A DNA stretch of 64,000 nt from Streptomyces sp. RerS4 (GTDB lineage Bacteria > Actinomycetota > Actinomycetes > Streptomycetales > Streptomycetaceae): positions 1,240,001 to 1,304,000 of the forward strand of contig NZ_CP097322.1 of assembly GCF_023515955.1 (NCBI RefSeq), given 5' to 3'. A model generated the notes under the pieces. That model was given only the letters and a program-made list of their open reading frames with translations. It made no database searches and was not told the origin of the DNA. Positions 26,750 through 35,011 of the stretch are shown here, in pieces. The translations under genes and the position numbers were made by a program. Positions within the stretch are counted from its first letter, which is position 1. The number at the start of each line of letters is the position of its first letter.

Positions 26750-27294
26750 CCCCCGACGAGCTCGAAGCCGCCCGCGACCGCGTCCTCCCGGACGTGGTCG
26801 CGGGGGGTCTGCGCGTGCTGTTCTGCGGAATCAACCCCGGTCTCCTCTCCGCCGCGACGGGCCACCACTTCGCCCGCCCCGGCAACCGCTTCTGGCCGGT
26901 CCTGCATCTGTCGGGCTTCACCCCGCGCCGCCTCGCCCCCGCGGAACAGGAGGAGCTCCTGTCCTACCGGCTCGGCATCACCAACGTCGTGGCACGGGCC
27001 ACGGCCCGCGCCGACGAGCTGAGCGCCGAGGAGTTCCGCGAGGGCGGCCGAATCCTGACGGCGAAGGTCGAACTGCTGCGCCCCCAGTGGCTGGCGGTCG
27101 TCGGAGTCACCGCATACCGCACGGCCTTCGGGGAACGGCGGGCGCAAATCGGCCCCCAGGAGCGCACCATCGGCTCCACCCGCATCTGGGCGCTGCCCAA
27201 CCCCAGCGGACTCAACGCCCACTGGAGCGCCGATTCCATGGCCGCCGAGTACGGCCGGCTCCGCGCGGCGGCCGAAGGCCACGCGCCTTCCTGA
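26746..27294 (+). CDS. mug: G/U mismatch-specific DNA glycosylase
   Basis: Removes uracil or thymine opposite guanine. The 182-residue protein has the catalytic Asn in FCGINPGLLSAATGHHF and the NPSGLN intercalation motif, which identify the MUG/TDG branch of uracil glycosylases. No ATG or GTG stands at the expected start; the frame begins best at CTG 26746, in a CTGA overlap with the purB stop, where other genes here would have ATGA or GTGA. The first conventional start is GTG 26794, which would drop 16 residues of the LTPDELEAARDR helix. I prefer the CTG start. Confidence 0.88.
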   Translation: MTPDELEAARDRVLPDVVAGGLRVLFCGINPGLLSAATGHHFARPGNRFWPVLHLSGFTPRRLAPAEQEELLSYRLGITNVVARATARADELSAEEFREGGRILTAKVELLRPQWLAVVGVTAYRTAFGERRAQIGPQERTIGSTRIWALPNPSGLNAHWSADSMAAEYGRLRAAAEGHAPS

Positions 27295-27366
27295 AAAGCG
27301 CCCCCGGGCCCACCCCCGGTTCGGCCCGGTTTCCCCCTTTCCCTCTGCTACGGCTGCGGCTACGGC

Positions 27367-27804
27367 CTACGGCGGGTCGGTCACGGTGACCCCCGCCATC
27401 AGCAGGTAGGGATCCTCCTCGGCCCCCCGCACCACGCAGACCACCAGCCACCGGTCCTCCACCCACCACAGGTGCACGTGGTCCGTGCTGTTGCCGATCT
27501 CCTGCCATGGCTCCGGTATCTCCTCCTCGTCCGGCCCTCCCCGGGCCGGGGAGGACAGGGTGAAGATCTGCGGCGGCCCCCAACGACCGGTCAGGGCCAG
27601 GACGAGCGCCGCGTACTCGGCGCCGATCTGGTCGGCCGCCTCGGCCCGGCGCGAGCCGTCGTCCTCCCAGAAGTCCGCCGTCCCGCCCAGCAGGGCCAGG
27701 TGGTGGCCGGGCCCACTGGCGTGCCGGCCGAGCCGGACCGGCCGGTCCGGGAAAACCTGGGCCCGCAACCGGTCGATCAGGTCGAGATGCTCTGCCGTGG
27801 TCAT
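27367..27804 (-). CDS. Hypothetical protein, 145 residues
   Basis: I do not recognise the family. The product starts MTTAEHLDLIDRLRAQVFPDRPV, has no signal peptide or membrane segment, and is acidic, with several Trp residues toward the C-terminus (STDHVHLWWVEDRWLVVCVVRG). The mixed alpha/beta look and codon use like its neighbours support a real cytosolic protein. It may be the distal gene of the leftward ABC operon (permease stop to this start about 40 bp), though it precedes neither logically. Confidence 0.65.
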   Translation of the reverse strand: MTTAEHLDLIDRLRAQVFPDRPVRLGRHASGPGHHLALLGGTADFWEDDGSRRAEAADQIGAEYAALVLALTGRWGPPQIFTLSSPARGGPDEEEIPEPWQEIGNSTDHVHLWWVEDRWLVVCVVRGAEEDPYLLMAGVTVTDPP

Positions 27805-27844
27805 ACCGTCAGTATTTCGGTCCCCACTGACAATTGGCCCGGCG

Positions 27845-28597
27845 TCACGCGGCCCTGCGCCGTAGGGCGAACCACCCGGCGGCCAGAGCCGCGAGGGCCC
27901 ACAGCGCGGTCACCCCGAGGCCGCTCCAGGGGCCGAGGGATCCCTCCGCCTCCATCCGCATCACCACCTGCCCGGCCCGGTCCGGCATGAACTCCCCGGC
28001 TCCGCCGGCGACCTGCCCGACGACGAACGGCACGATCAGCAGCAGGGGGATGAGCAGGCCCATCACGAGGGTTCCGCTGCGCACCAGGGCCGTCAGCCCG
28101 GCCGCCAACAGGGCGATGAGCGTCAGGTAGATCCCGCTGCCGAAGACGGCCCGCAGTGTGCCGGGGTCTTCGAGGGTGAGGGCGTACTCCCCCATCAGGG
28201 CCTGACCGCCGAGGAAGGTGACCAGACCGGTGATCTGGCCGACGACGAAGGCGAGTCCGGCGACCGTCAGGACCTTGGACAGGTAGAGGCGCGTCCGGTT
28301 GGGCACGGCGGTCAGCGAGACCCGCAGAGCCCCTTCGCGGAACTCTCCGGCGAAGGCCGTGGCGCCGAACGCGACGGCGGCGACCTGGCCGAAGTTGACC
28401 CCGAAGAAGGCTCCGAGGAGACGGTCCGCGCCCATGGCGTCGGGTTCGGACGTCCCGACGGCCGCCGCGGTCAAGGCGGTGATGCCGGCGGTGGCGACGA
28501 AGACCGCCGCCAGCGATATGACGACCGATCGGGCGGACCGTATTTTGATCCATTCCGAGCGCAGGACGGGAAGGGTGGGCAGGGCTGCGGCGGTCAC
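27845..28597 (-). CDS. ABC-2 type transporter permease
   Basis: A 250-residue membrane protein with six predicted helices (VVISLAAVFVATAGITALTA, VAAVAFGATAFAGEF, GLAFVVGQITGLVTFLG, YLTLIALLAAGLTALV, LLIPLLLIVPFVVG, LWALAALAAGWFAL). The GEFREGALRVSLTAVPNR loop after helix 2 is typical of ABC-2 permeases. It starts at GTG 28597, 20 bp after the ATPase gene. With that ATPase it should form a drug or lipid exporter controlled by the neighbouring two-component system. Confidence 0.88.
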   Translation of the reverse strand: MTAAALPTLPVLRSEWIKIRSARSVVISLAAVFVATAGITALTAAAVGTSEPDAMGADRLLGAFFGVNFGQVAAVAFGATAFAGEFREGALRVSLTAVPNRTRLYLSKVLTVAGLAFVVGQITGLVTFLGGQALMGEYALTLEDPGTLRAVFGSGIYLTLIALLAAGLTALVRSGTLVMGLLIPLLLIVPFVVGQVAGGAGEFMPDRAGQVVMRMEAEGSLGPWSGLGVTALWALAALAAGWFALRRRAA

Positions 28598-28617
28598 GGT
28601 GGTGGCTCCGATCTGTT

Positions 28618-29532
28618 TCAGGTGGTGGTGGCGGAGAAGGTGGTGCGCTCCGCGGTGAGGTCGAGGTAGGCCTGCTCCAGCGAGGCGCGTTCATCGGCGA
28701 GTTCGAGGACCGGGATGCCCTCGCGGGCGGCGAGGGCGCCGAGTCGCTCGGCCCGTATCCCCTCGACGGTCCACCGCCCGTCCTCACCCGCGACCATCGC
28801 GAAGCCCTCCCGCGCCAGGGCACTCTCCAGCAGGGCCGGCTCCGAGGTCCGCAGCCGCGCCCTCGGGCTGCTCCGGGCGTCGATGAACTCCCGTATCGGG
28901 GTGTCGGCGAGGAGCCTGCCCTGCCCGAGCACGACGAGGTGGTCGACGAAGGAGGCGGACTCGGCCATCAGATGGCTGGAGACAAGCACGGTACGACCCT
29001 CGGCGGCGAGGCCCCGCATCAGCTCGCGGATCCAGATGATGCCCTCGGGGTCGAGGCCGTTGGTCGGCTCGTCCAGCAGGAGCACGCCCGGATCGCCCAG
29101 CAGGGCGGCGGCGATGCCCAGGCGCTGTCGCATGCCGAGCGAGAAGGTCCCGATCCGGCGCCGGGCGACGGACCCTATCCCCGTCCGCTCCAGTACCTCG
29201 TCCACCCGGGAGGCCGACATCCCGTTGCTGACGGCGAGCATGAGCAGGTGGTCGCGGGCCCTGCGCCCCCCGTGGGCGGCCTGGGGGTCGAGGAGCGCCC
29301 CGACGTGCCGCAGCGGGTTCGCCAGGGCCGTAAAGGGGCGGCCGCCGATCGTGGCCGTACCGGCGGTCGGTCGGTCGAGGCCCAACACCAGGCGCATGGT
29401 GGTGGACTTCCCGGCGCCGTTCGGCCCGAGGAAGCCCGTGACGCGGCCGGGCAGGACGTCGAAGGTGAGGTGGTCGAGGACCCGGTGGGTGCCGTAGTCC
29501 TTGGTCAGTTCGCGAATCTCGATGCGGTTCAT
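28618..29532 (-). CDS. ABC transporter ATP-binding protein
   Basis: Energises the adjacent ABC-2 permease. The 304-residue protein has Walker A LGPNGAGKST, the signature FSLGMRQRLGIAAAL, Walker B VLLLDEPTNGLD and the His switch SSHLMAES, then a C-terminal regulatory segment common to drug-export ATPases (DrrA/BcrA-like). It is divergent from a NarL-type histidine kinase, with a perfect 22-bp palindrome between them, so it is the likely target of that system. Confidence 0.93.
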   Translation of the reverse strand: MNRIEIRELTKDYGTHRVLDHLTFDVLPGRVTGFLGPNGAGKSTTMRLVLGLDRPTAGTATIGGRPFTALANPLRHVGALLDPQAAHGGRRARDHLLMLAVSNGMSASRVDEVLERTGIGSVARRRIGTFSLGMRQRLGIAAALLGDPGVLLLDEPTNGLDPEGIIWIRELMRGLAAEGRTVLVSSHLMAESASFVDHLVVLGQGRLLADTPIREFIDARSSPRARLRTSEPALLESALAREGFAMVAGEDGRWTVEGIRAERLGALAAREGIPVLELADERASLEQAYLDLTAERTTFSATTT

Positions 29533-29586
29533 GGCTCAAGATTCGCCGCCGGCCCACCCCCCTTCCCTCCCCCGTGCGAGGGTGCC

Positions 29587-29608
29587 GTCTCCCCCACGTG
29601 GGGGAGAC
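29587..29608. promoter_or_regulatory. Perfect 22-bp palindrome between ABC and histidine kinase genes
   Basis: Arms GTCTCCCCCAC (29587-29597) and GTGGGGGAGAC (29598-29608) are exact reverse complements around a central CACGTG. The site lies 54 bp from the ATPase start and 32 bp from the kinase start. A NarL-type dimer binding here could control both directions. Binding is inferred. Confidence 0.6.
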
Positions 29609-29640
29609 GCCCGCCGGCCGGCCCCTGCCAGGATGGCCGC

Positions 29641-30816
29641 ATGATCCGAATGCTCCGCGCCCCGCTCCGGCCCGTGACGTACTCACGGTGGCTGCACCTG
29701 TGCGTCCCGGTGCTGCTCCTCGCGCTGTGGATGTTCATCCACCGCACGTCGCCGTGGATGCCGCTGCTGATCGTCATGCCCTTCGGCTTCGTCCCGTGGG
29801 TGCGGCTGGCGGAGGGGCTCCAGGCGCGGTTCCTGCTGACCCCGCAGAACCCGGAGGTCGAGGACGACGGGATCAGCGCGCGGCCCTCGGCCCATTGGGG
29901 CGACCGGTGGCGGACGGTGCTGTGGCTGGAGATACGGCTGCTGGTCTCGGGGGCCGCCATGTACGCGACAGTCACGCTCCCGGTGCTGTCCGTCGAGCTG
30001 ATCGCGCTCGCGCTCGGCCGGCCGCTGACGGCTGATCCGGCCCTGCCCCTCACCCCGGCGCCCTGGGCGGCGGCGCTGCTCGCGCCGGTGCCGCTCGTCG
30101 TGCTGATCCTGGTCGTCGTCGTACTCGGCGAGCTGATCACGGCGATCGCCCGGCGGCTGCTGGGGCCTTCGGCGGCGGAGCGGTTGACGGCCCTGGAGGC
30201 GCGTACGGAGCAGCTGTTGGAGCGCACGCGCATCGCGCGGGAGCTGCACGACTCCATCGGGCACGCGCTGACCGTGGCGGTCGTCCAGGCGGGAGCCGCG
30301 CGGACCGCCGGCGACCCGGAGTTCACCGATCGCGCGCTGAGCGCCATCGAGGAGACGGGACGGGCCGCGCTGGAGGATCTCGAACGGGTACTGCTGGTGC
30401 TGCGGGAATCCCCGCAGACGCCCTCGCAGCGGCCGACCCTGGCCGAGGCCGACCGGCTGCTGGAGTCGGCTCGCGCCTCGGGAGCGGCGGTCGACGCCCG
30501 ACTGGTCGGGCCGTTGGAGAAGTTGCCCGGCCCCGTCACCCGGGAGGGATACCGCATCCTTCAAGAAGCCCTGACGAACGTGCTGCGCCACTGCGGCCCC
30601 GTTCCCGTGCGCGTGCGGGTGGAGATGACGCCGCGGCGCCTGCTCCTGGAGGTGACGAACCCGCTGCCCACACGCATGGCCGTCATGACGGGCGGCGGCA
30701 GTGGACTGCGCGGGATACGGGAACGGGCCGCCCTCCTCGGCGGCCAGGCCGAAACCGGCCCCCACGGGGAGGGTTGGCGGGTGCGGGCCCGGCTGCCGTT
30801 GGAGCGAATACGCTGA
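29641..30816 (+). CDS. NarL-type sensor histidine kinase
   Basis: A 391-residue sensor. The N-terminal half has about four membrane segments (LHLCVPVLLLALWMF, PLLIVMPFGFVPWV, LLVSGAAMYATVTLPVL, ALLAPVPLVVLILVVVV) with little extracellular sequence, so it may sense the membrane or an intramembrane ligand. The HisKA_3 dimerisation helix carries the phospho-acceptor His in ARELHDSIGHALT, and the ATPase domain has EALTNVLRHC and GSGLRGIRERAALLGG. ATG 29641 follows AGGATGG. The response regulator starts 5 bp downstream. Confidence 0.92.
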   Translation: MIRMLRAPLRPVTYSRWLHLCVPVLLLALWMFIHRTSPWMPLLIVMPFGFVPWVRLAEGLQARFLLTPQNPEVEDDGISARPSAHWGDRWRTVLWLEIRLLVSGAAMYATVTLPVLSVELIALALGRPLTADPALPLTPAPWAAALLAPVPLVVLILVVVVLGELITAIARRLLGPSAAERLTALEARTEQLLERTRIARELHDSIGHALTVAVVQAGAARTAGDPEFTDRALSAIEETGRAALEDLERVLLVLRESPQTPSQRPTLAEADRLLESARASGAAVDARLVGPLEKLPGPVTREGYRILQEALTNVLRHCGPVPVRVRVEMTPRRLLLEVTNPLPTRMAVMTGGGSGLRGIRERAALLGGQAETGPHGEGWRVRARLPLERIR

Positions 30817-30821
30817 TCGTT

Positions 30822-31472
30822 ATGCCGGTTACCGTACTGCTCGTCGACGACGAGCCCCTGGTGCGTGCGGGTCTGCGCGCCGTCCTGGACTCCCAGCCCG
30901 ACATCGAGGTGGTGGGCGAGGCCGCCGACGGCGCCTCCGTCATCCCCCTCGTGCGCAGCCTGCGGCCTGACGTCGTGGCGATGGACGTGCGGATGCCGCT
31001 GCTCGACGGGATCGAGGCCACCCGCGCGGTCCTGCGGTCGGTGGACACGCCGCCGAAGATCCTCGTGGTCACCACGTTCGAGAACGACGAGTACGTCTAC
31101 CAGGCGCTGCGGGCCGGCGCGGACGGCTTCCTCCTCAAGCGGGCCCGACCCTCGGAGATCGTCCACGCGGTCCGGCTGGTGGCGGAGGGCGAGACGCTGC
31201 TGTTCCCGGCGGCCGTACGGGCCCTCGCGGCCGAGTACGGGAACCGGCAGGCCCGCGCCGCCCTGAAGCGGGCGGCGCTGACCGAGCGCGAGGAGGCCGT
31301 CCTGCGGCTGATGGCGCGCGGGCTGACCAACGTGGAGATCGCTGGGGAGCTGATCGTCGGCACGGAGACCGTGAAGTCACATGTCAGCGCCATTCTGGGC
31401 AAGTTGGGGGCGCGTGACCGCACCCAGGCGGTGATCACCGCGTACGAGTCCGGATTCGTCTCTCCGGCCTGA
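30822..31472 (+). CDS. NarL/FixJ family response regulator
   Basis: A 216-residue regulator: receiver domain with acidic pocket DDEP, phospho-acceptor Asp in VVAMDVRMPLLDG, Thr in VTTF and Lys in LLKRARP, followed by a LuxR-type helix-turn-helix (LTEREEAVLRLMARGLTNVE, VGTETVKSHVSAILGKL). ATG 30822 is 5 bp after the kinase stop, so they are one unit. The probable targets are the divergent ABC genes through the 22-bp palindrome at 29587. Confidence 0.94.
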   Translation: MPVTVLLVDDEPLVRAGLRAVLDSQPDIEVVGEAADGASVIPLVRSLRPDVVAMDVRMPLLDGIEATRAVLRSVDTPPKILVVTTFENDEYVYQALRAGADGFLLKRARPSEIVHAVRLVAEGETLLFPAAVRALAAEYGNRQARAALKRAALTEREEAVLRLMARGLTNVEIAGELIVGTETVKSHVSAILGKLGARDRTQAVITAYESGFVSPA

Positions 31473-31573
31473 GGCGACGGACCGGTTCCGGCCGATGGGG
31501 GGCCGCTTCTCGCGAGCCCGCCGGACGGGCAGTACGATCCGGCTGACAGGGCCGCTAGCTGGGAGGACACACG

Positions 31574-32728
31574 TTGGGGCAGCTGACCGGCGGGGATCCT
31601 TCTCTGCTTCGGCGGATCAATTCGGCCGTGGTGCTCCGGGCACTGCGCGCGGCCGAATCGCCGACCCTCACCGACCTGACCCGCGTGACGGGACTTTCCC
31701 GACCGACGGTGGAAGGCGTCGTGGAAGGGCTCATGGGCACCGGGCTGGTGGTCGAGGCCGAGGCGGAGGAGGGCGCGCGCAGGCAAGGTCGGCCCGCGCG
31801 GCGTTTCCGCTTCCGCGCCGAGGCCGGGCACCTGCTGGGCATCGAGATCGGCTCGCACCGCGTCGCGGTGCTGCTGTCGGGCCTGGACGGCCGGGTGATC
31901 GGGGCCGGAACGAAGGAAGTCGCCGAGGCCGCGTCCCCCGATGAGCGCCTGGAGAAGGTCAGGGCGGCCGTGGCCGATCTGCTCCGCCGGGCCGGGATCC
32001 CCCGCGACTCGCTGCGGGCCGTCGGTGTCGGCAGTCCGGGCATCGTGGAGGCCGACGGAACGGTTCGCCTCGGGACGGCGCTGCCGGGCTGGACGGGCCT
32101 GCCGCTCGGGGAGCGGCTGCGCCGCTCGTTCCGCTGCCCGGTCCGGGTGGAGAACGACGCGAACGCGGCCGCGGTCGCCGAGAACTGGAAGGGCGCCGGC
32201 CGGGGCATCGACGACATGGTGTTCGTCATGGCCGGACTCAGCCCCGGCGCCGGTTCCCTGATCGGCGGCAGGCTGCACCGGGGCTTCGGCGGCGCGGCGG
32301 GCGAGATCGGCGCGCTGCACCTGCTGGGCCGCGAGGTCACCCCGGAACGGCTGCTGTCGACGACGGGCGAACCGCTGCACCCCCTGGACGAGCAGGCCGT
32401 GGCCGAGGTCTTCGCGAAGGCCAAACGGGGCGACGAGCGGGCGGTGGCCGCCGTCGAACGGTTCATCCAGCGGCTCGTCCACGACGTGGCCGCGCTGGTC
32501 TTGGCCATGGACCCGGAACTCGTCGTCGTGGGCGGCTGGGCCGCCGGCCTGGACGGGGTCCTGGACCCGCTGCGCCGCGAACTGGAACGGTACTGCCTGC
32601 GGCCGCCCCGGGTGGCGCTGTCGCTGCTCGGCGAGGCCGCGGTGGCCACGGGGGCGCTGCGGCTGGCGCTGGACCACGTGGAGGAAGAGCTGTTCGCCGT
32701 GGAGAAGACGGTGACGGCCCGCCGCTGA
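31574..32728 (+). CDS. ROK-family transcriptional regulator
   Basis: A 384-residue ROK protein with an N-terminal winged helix-turn-helix (LTDLTRVTGLSRPTVEGVVE) and a sugar-kinase-like domain (GIEIGSHRVAVLL, VGVGSPGIVEADG, VENDANAAAVAE). The usual zinc-binding CXCGXXGC motif of ROK proteins is replaced: after GEIGALHLLGREV no such Cys cluster is present. This fits repressors that have lost kinase structure in part. The start is TTG 31574, placed six bases after GGGAGGA. Ligand unknown; probably a sugar. Confidence 0.88.
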   Translation: MGQLTGGDPSLLRRINSAVVLRALRAAESPTLTDLTRVTGLSRPTVEGVVEGLMGTGLVVEAEAEEGARRQGRPARRFRFRAEAGHLLGIEIGSHRVAVLLSGLDGRVIGAGTKEVAEAASPDERLEKVRAAVADLLRRAGIPRDSLRAVGVGSPGIVEADGTVRLGTALPGWTGLPLGERLRRSFRCPVRVENDANAAAVAENWKGAGRGIDDMVFVMAGLSPGAGSLIGGRLHRGFGGAAGEIGALHLLGREVTPERLLSTTGEPLHPLDEQAVAEVFAKAKRGDERAVAAVERFIQRLVHDVAALVLAMDPELVVVGGWAAGLDGVLDPLRRELERYCLRPPRVALSLLGEAAVATGALRLALDHVEEELFAVEKTVTARR

Positions 32729-32788
32729 CCGCCACCCCGCGCCCCGCCCCGCCCCCCGGCCGGAGGCAGGCGGGCGGGCAGACGACGC

Positions 32789-32830
32789 GAGCCCCCGCCG
32801 CACCCCTGAGGACGGGTGCGGCGGGGGCTC
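32789..32830. terminator. Bidirectional terminator between ROK and GntR genes
   Basis: Perfect 17-bp arms (32789-32805 and 32814-32830, beginning GAGCCCCCGCC) enclose an 8-base loop. The hairpin sits between two convergent genes, 60 bp after the ROK stop and 12 bp from the gntR stop. There is no T-tract on either side. Confidence 0.8.
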
Positions 32831-32842
32831 GTGGCAGGTGGG

Positions 32843-33595
32843 TCAGGAGGCGGCGCGGGTTTCGGTGATCTCCACACCGGAGTCGCCGAAGGTCAGGCGG
32901 CAGGTGTCGGCGCGGTACGTGGCCACGGAGACGGCGGCGGTGCCCTCGGCGGTGAAGTAGCGGGTGGTCACCACCAGCACCGGGGCGCCGGGCAGGCGGT
33001 CCAGCTCCTTGGCGTCGTCGGCGCGGGCGGAGCCCAGCTCGACCGACCGGTCCTGCCCGTCGAGCGCGAGCCGCTGGAGTTCGCGCAGCACGGCCCGCGC
33101 CCGCGCGGCACCGGCCGGCGCGTCGATGGCGGAGAGTCCGGGAACCGAGCCGGCGGGCACGTACAGCAGCTCGGCGGCGACGGCCTGGCCCTGCGTGACG
33201 CGCGTCCGGCGCACGGTGTGCACGGCCTGTTCGGGGCCGGTGCCGAGGAGCCCCCGGACGGCGGCGGCGGGAACACCGTCGACGGCGTCGACCGGCTCCC
33301 AGCCGTCGGCGCCCTCTCCCGGCCAGCTGTGGCCCGTACTGCCGACGGCGACGCCGACGCGCGGCGGGGCCACGGTGGTGCCGACGCCGCGGCGGCGCTG
33401 GAGGCGGCCTTCCAGTTCGAGCTGCTCCAGGGCCTGTCGCAGGGTGGCGCGGGCGACACCGAAGCGCGCGGCGAGATCCCGCTCGTTCGGCAGCACCTCG
33501 CCCACGGCGAAGTCCTGGTCGAGCGCCTCGCTGAGCACGTTCTTGAGGTGCCAGTACTTCGGCTCCGGCACCGATTCGAGCTGCGTGGTCCCCAC
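32843..33595 (-). CDS. GntR/HutC-family transcriptional regulator
   Basis: A 250-residue regulator with a GntR winged helix (LPNERDLAARFGVARATLRQ, then LEQLELEGRLQRRRGVGT) and a C-terminal UTRA ligand-binding domain (VHTVRRTRVTQGQAVAAELLYV, LVVTTRYFTAEG). The start is GTG 33595, after GGAGGAG; a much longer open frame upstream is non-coding promoter DNA. HutC-type regulators often respond to amino sugars or sugar phosphates. A TTGGTC-AA-GACCAA operator overlaps the -35 of its own promoter, so autorepression is likely. Confidence 0.9.
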   Translation of the reverse strand: MGTTQLESVPEPKYWHLKNVLSEALDQDFAVGEVLPNERDLAARFGVARATLRQALEQLELEGRLQRRRGVGTTVAPPRVGVAVGSTGHSWPGEGADGWEPVDAVDGVPAAAVRGLLGTGPEQAVHTVRRTRVTQGQAVAAELLYVPAGSVPGLSAIDAPAGAARARAVLRELQRLALDGQDRSVELGSARADDAKELDRLPGAPVLVVTTRYFTAEGTAAVSVATYRADTCRLTFGDSGVEITETRAAS

Positions 33596-33697
33596 CCTGA
33601 CTCCTCCTGCAATCGCCGCTATCGCCGTGTTCCAGCGGCAGTTACGCGCCGCAGTTCCGCGCCTTTGTTTATTAAAGGTTCCTGCACTATCCCTGCG

Positions 33698-33726
33698 ACG
33701 ATAGGACGGCGCACCCCCTTGGTCAA
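33698..33726 (-). promoter_or_regulatory. gntR promoter
   Basis: On the minus strand TTGACC (33726-33721), a 17-base spacer and TATCGT (33703-33698) form a good vegetative promoter about 100 nt upstream of gntR. The -35 lies inside the palindrome at 33719-33732. Confidence 0.55.
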
Positions 33727-33732
33727 GACCAA
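33719..33732. promoter_or_regulatory. GntR/DasR-like operator overlapping the gntR -35
   Basis: TTGGTC-AA-GACCAA is an inverted repeat with perfect 6-bp arms. Its core TGGTCAAGACCA differs by one central base from the DasR-responsive element core TGGTCTAGACCA. It could be bound by the adjacent GntR/HutC protein or by DasR itself. Confidence 0.55.
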
Positions 33733-33896
33733 TCCTCACCGCTTTGCCGGGCAGATCGGGCATATGTAGCAAGCCGTTCACAGGATGTTCTCGCCCGCAC
33801 CCCTTCCGACCGGAAGACGTCCGGGAGACGACCGAAAGATGCCGTAAGCCGTCCGGAAGGTGTCGCCGACGCGTCCGGGCAGGCGCGGCAGACGTC

Positions 33897-33926
33897 TTGT
33901 GACGGCAGGCTACCGAGCGGTAGTGA
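33897..33926 (+). promoter_or_regulatory. Alpha/beta hydrolase promoter with embedded operator
   Basis: TTGTGA (33897-33902), an 18-base spacer and TAGTGA (33921-33926) resemble a vegetative promoter. The spacer and -10 contain CTACCG-AG-CGGTAG (33910-33923), where a bound repressor would block polymerase. The start codon is 74 bp downstream. Confidence 0.45.
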
Positions 33927-33999
33927 TGGGCACAGTCATTACTGACAGCCCGTCTCACACGCGTCGACCCGACGCGCGTCCTTCCCGACGAGGAGCAGC

Positions 34000-34905
34000 A
34001 TGACCGCCACGGTCTCCTTCCCGATCGATTCGCCGCGCGACCCCCGCACCGCCACCGTCGCCTACGAGCGCAAGGGCGCCGGCGAACCGCTTCTCCTCCT
34101 GCACGGCATCGGCCACCACCTCCAGGCCTGGCATCCCGTGACGGACATCCTGGCCGCCGAGTTCGACGTCATCGCCGTCGATCTGCCGGGCTTCGGCGCC
34201 TCCGAGTCCCTGCCCGCCGGCGTCCCCTACGACCTCGACACCATCGCCCCGGCCCTCGGCGCGCTGTGCTCGGAGCTGGGCGTGGAGCGCCCGCACGTCG
34301 CGGGCAACTCGCTCGGCGGCCTGCTCGCCCTGGAGATGGGTCGCGCCGGTCTGGTCCGCTCCGTCACCGCGCTCTCCCCCGCCGGGTTCTGGACGGAGGG
34401 CGAGCGGCGCTACGCCTTCACCGTCCTCAAGGCCATGCGCGCGGGCGCCCGGACGCTGCCCCTGCCCCTGCTGGAACGGCTCTCCCGCAGCGCCCTCGGC
34501 CGGGCGGCGCTCACCGGCGCCATCTACGCCCACCCCGCGCGCCGGACGCCCGAAGCCGTGGTCGCGGAGACCCTGGCCCTGCGCGGCGCGAGCGGCTTCG
34601 AGCAGACGCTGGCGGCGGGTGGCTCCGTACGGTTCACCGAGGACGTGCCGGACGTGCCCGTCACCCTCGCCTGGGGCTCGGGCGACCGGCTGCTGCCGCC
34701 CCGCCAGGGAGTGCGCGCCAAGCACACCCTGCCCGGGGCGCGCCTCGTCCGCCTGCCGGGCTGCGGACACGTGCCGATGCACGACGATCCGGCGCTCGTG
34801 GCCCGCGTCATCACCGACACCGCGCACGCGGCCGACACGACGCGCGCCACGGACACGGCGCACACCCCGGACACCCGTACGGCGTCAACCATCACCCTCC
34901 GATGA
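34000..34905 (+). CDS. Alpha/beta-fold hydrolase
   Basis: A 301-residue cytosolic hydrolase: oxyanion motif LLLHGIGHHLQAW, nucleophile elbow AGNSLGGLL with catalytic Ser, acid in AWGSGDRLLPP and His in LPGCGHVPMHDDP. The resemblance to MhpC/haloalkane-dehalogenase-like esterases is general. After the fold ends near residue 275, there is a low-complexity Thr/Asp/Ala tail with TD-A and TPDT repeats. ATG 34000 follows GACGAGGAG. The substrate is unknown. Confidence 0.85.
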   Translation: MTATVSFPIDSPRDPRTATVAYERKGAGEPLLLLHGIGHHLQAWHPVTDILAAEFDVIAVDLPGFGASESLPAGVPYDLDTIAPALGALCSELGVERPHVAGNSLGGLLALEMGRAGLVRSVTALSPAGFWTEGERRYAFTVLKAMRAGARTLPLPLLERLSRSALGRAALTGAIYAHPARRTPEAVVAETLALRGASGFEQTLAAGGSVRFTEDVPDVPVTLAWGSGDRLLPPRQGVRAKHTLPGARLVRLPGCGHVPMHDDPALVARVITDTAHAADTTRATDTAHTPDTRTASTITLR

Positions 34906-35011
34906 CCTGCTGACGGCTGTTCATCCGCGGTTCGCGTGGGCGACGCGGCCGGTCCGGTGTGCGGCGGCACACTGGTCCGGCCCACCCCCGCCGGCCCCTG
35001 GAGACGCACCG

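Larger units (their letters stand above)
33596..33999. other. Divergent regulatory region between gntR and alpha/beta hydrolase
   Basis: About 400 bp with no credible gene. Leftward, it holds a good promoter with a GntR-type operator for gntR, followed by a 100-nt leader with CCTTT-N7-AAAGG (33662-33678) in an AT-rich tract. Rightward, it holds a promoter with an embedded inverted repeat for the hydrolase. The middle (33740-33890) contains repeated CCG-GA/C-GACG motifs but no structure I can interpret. Confidence 0.55.
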
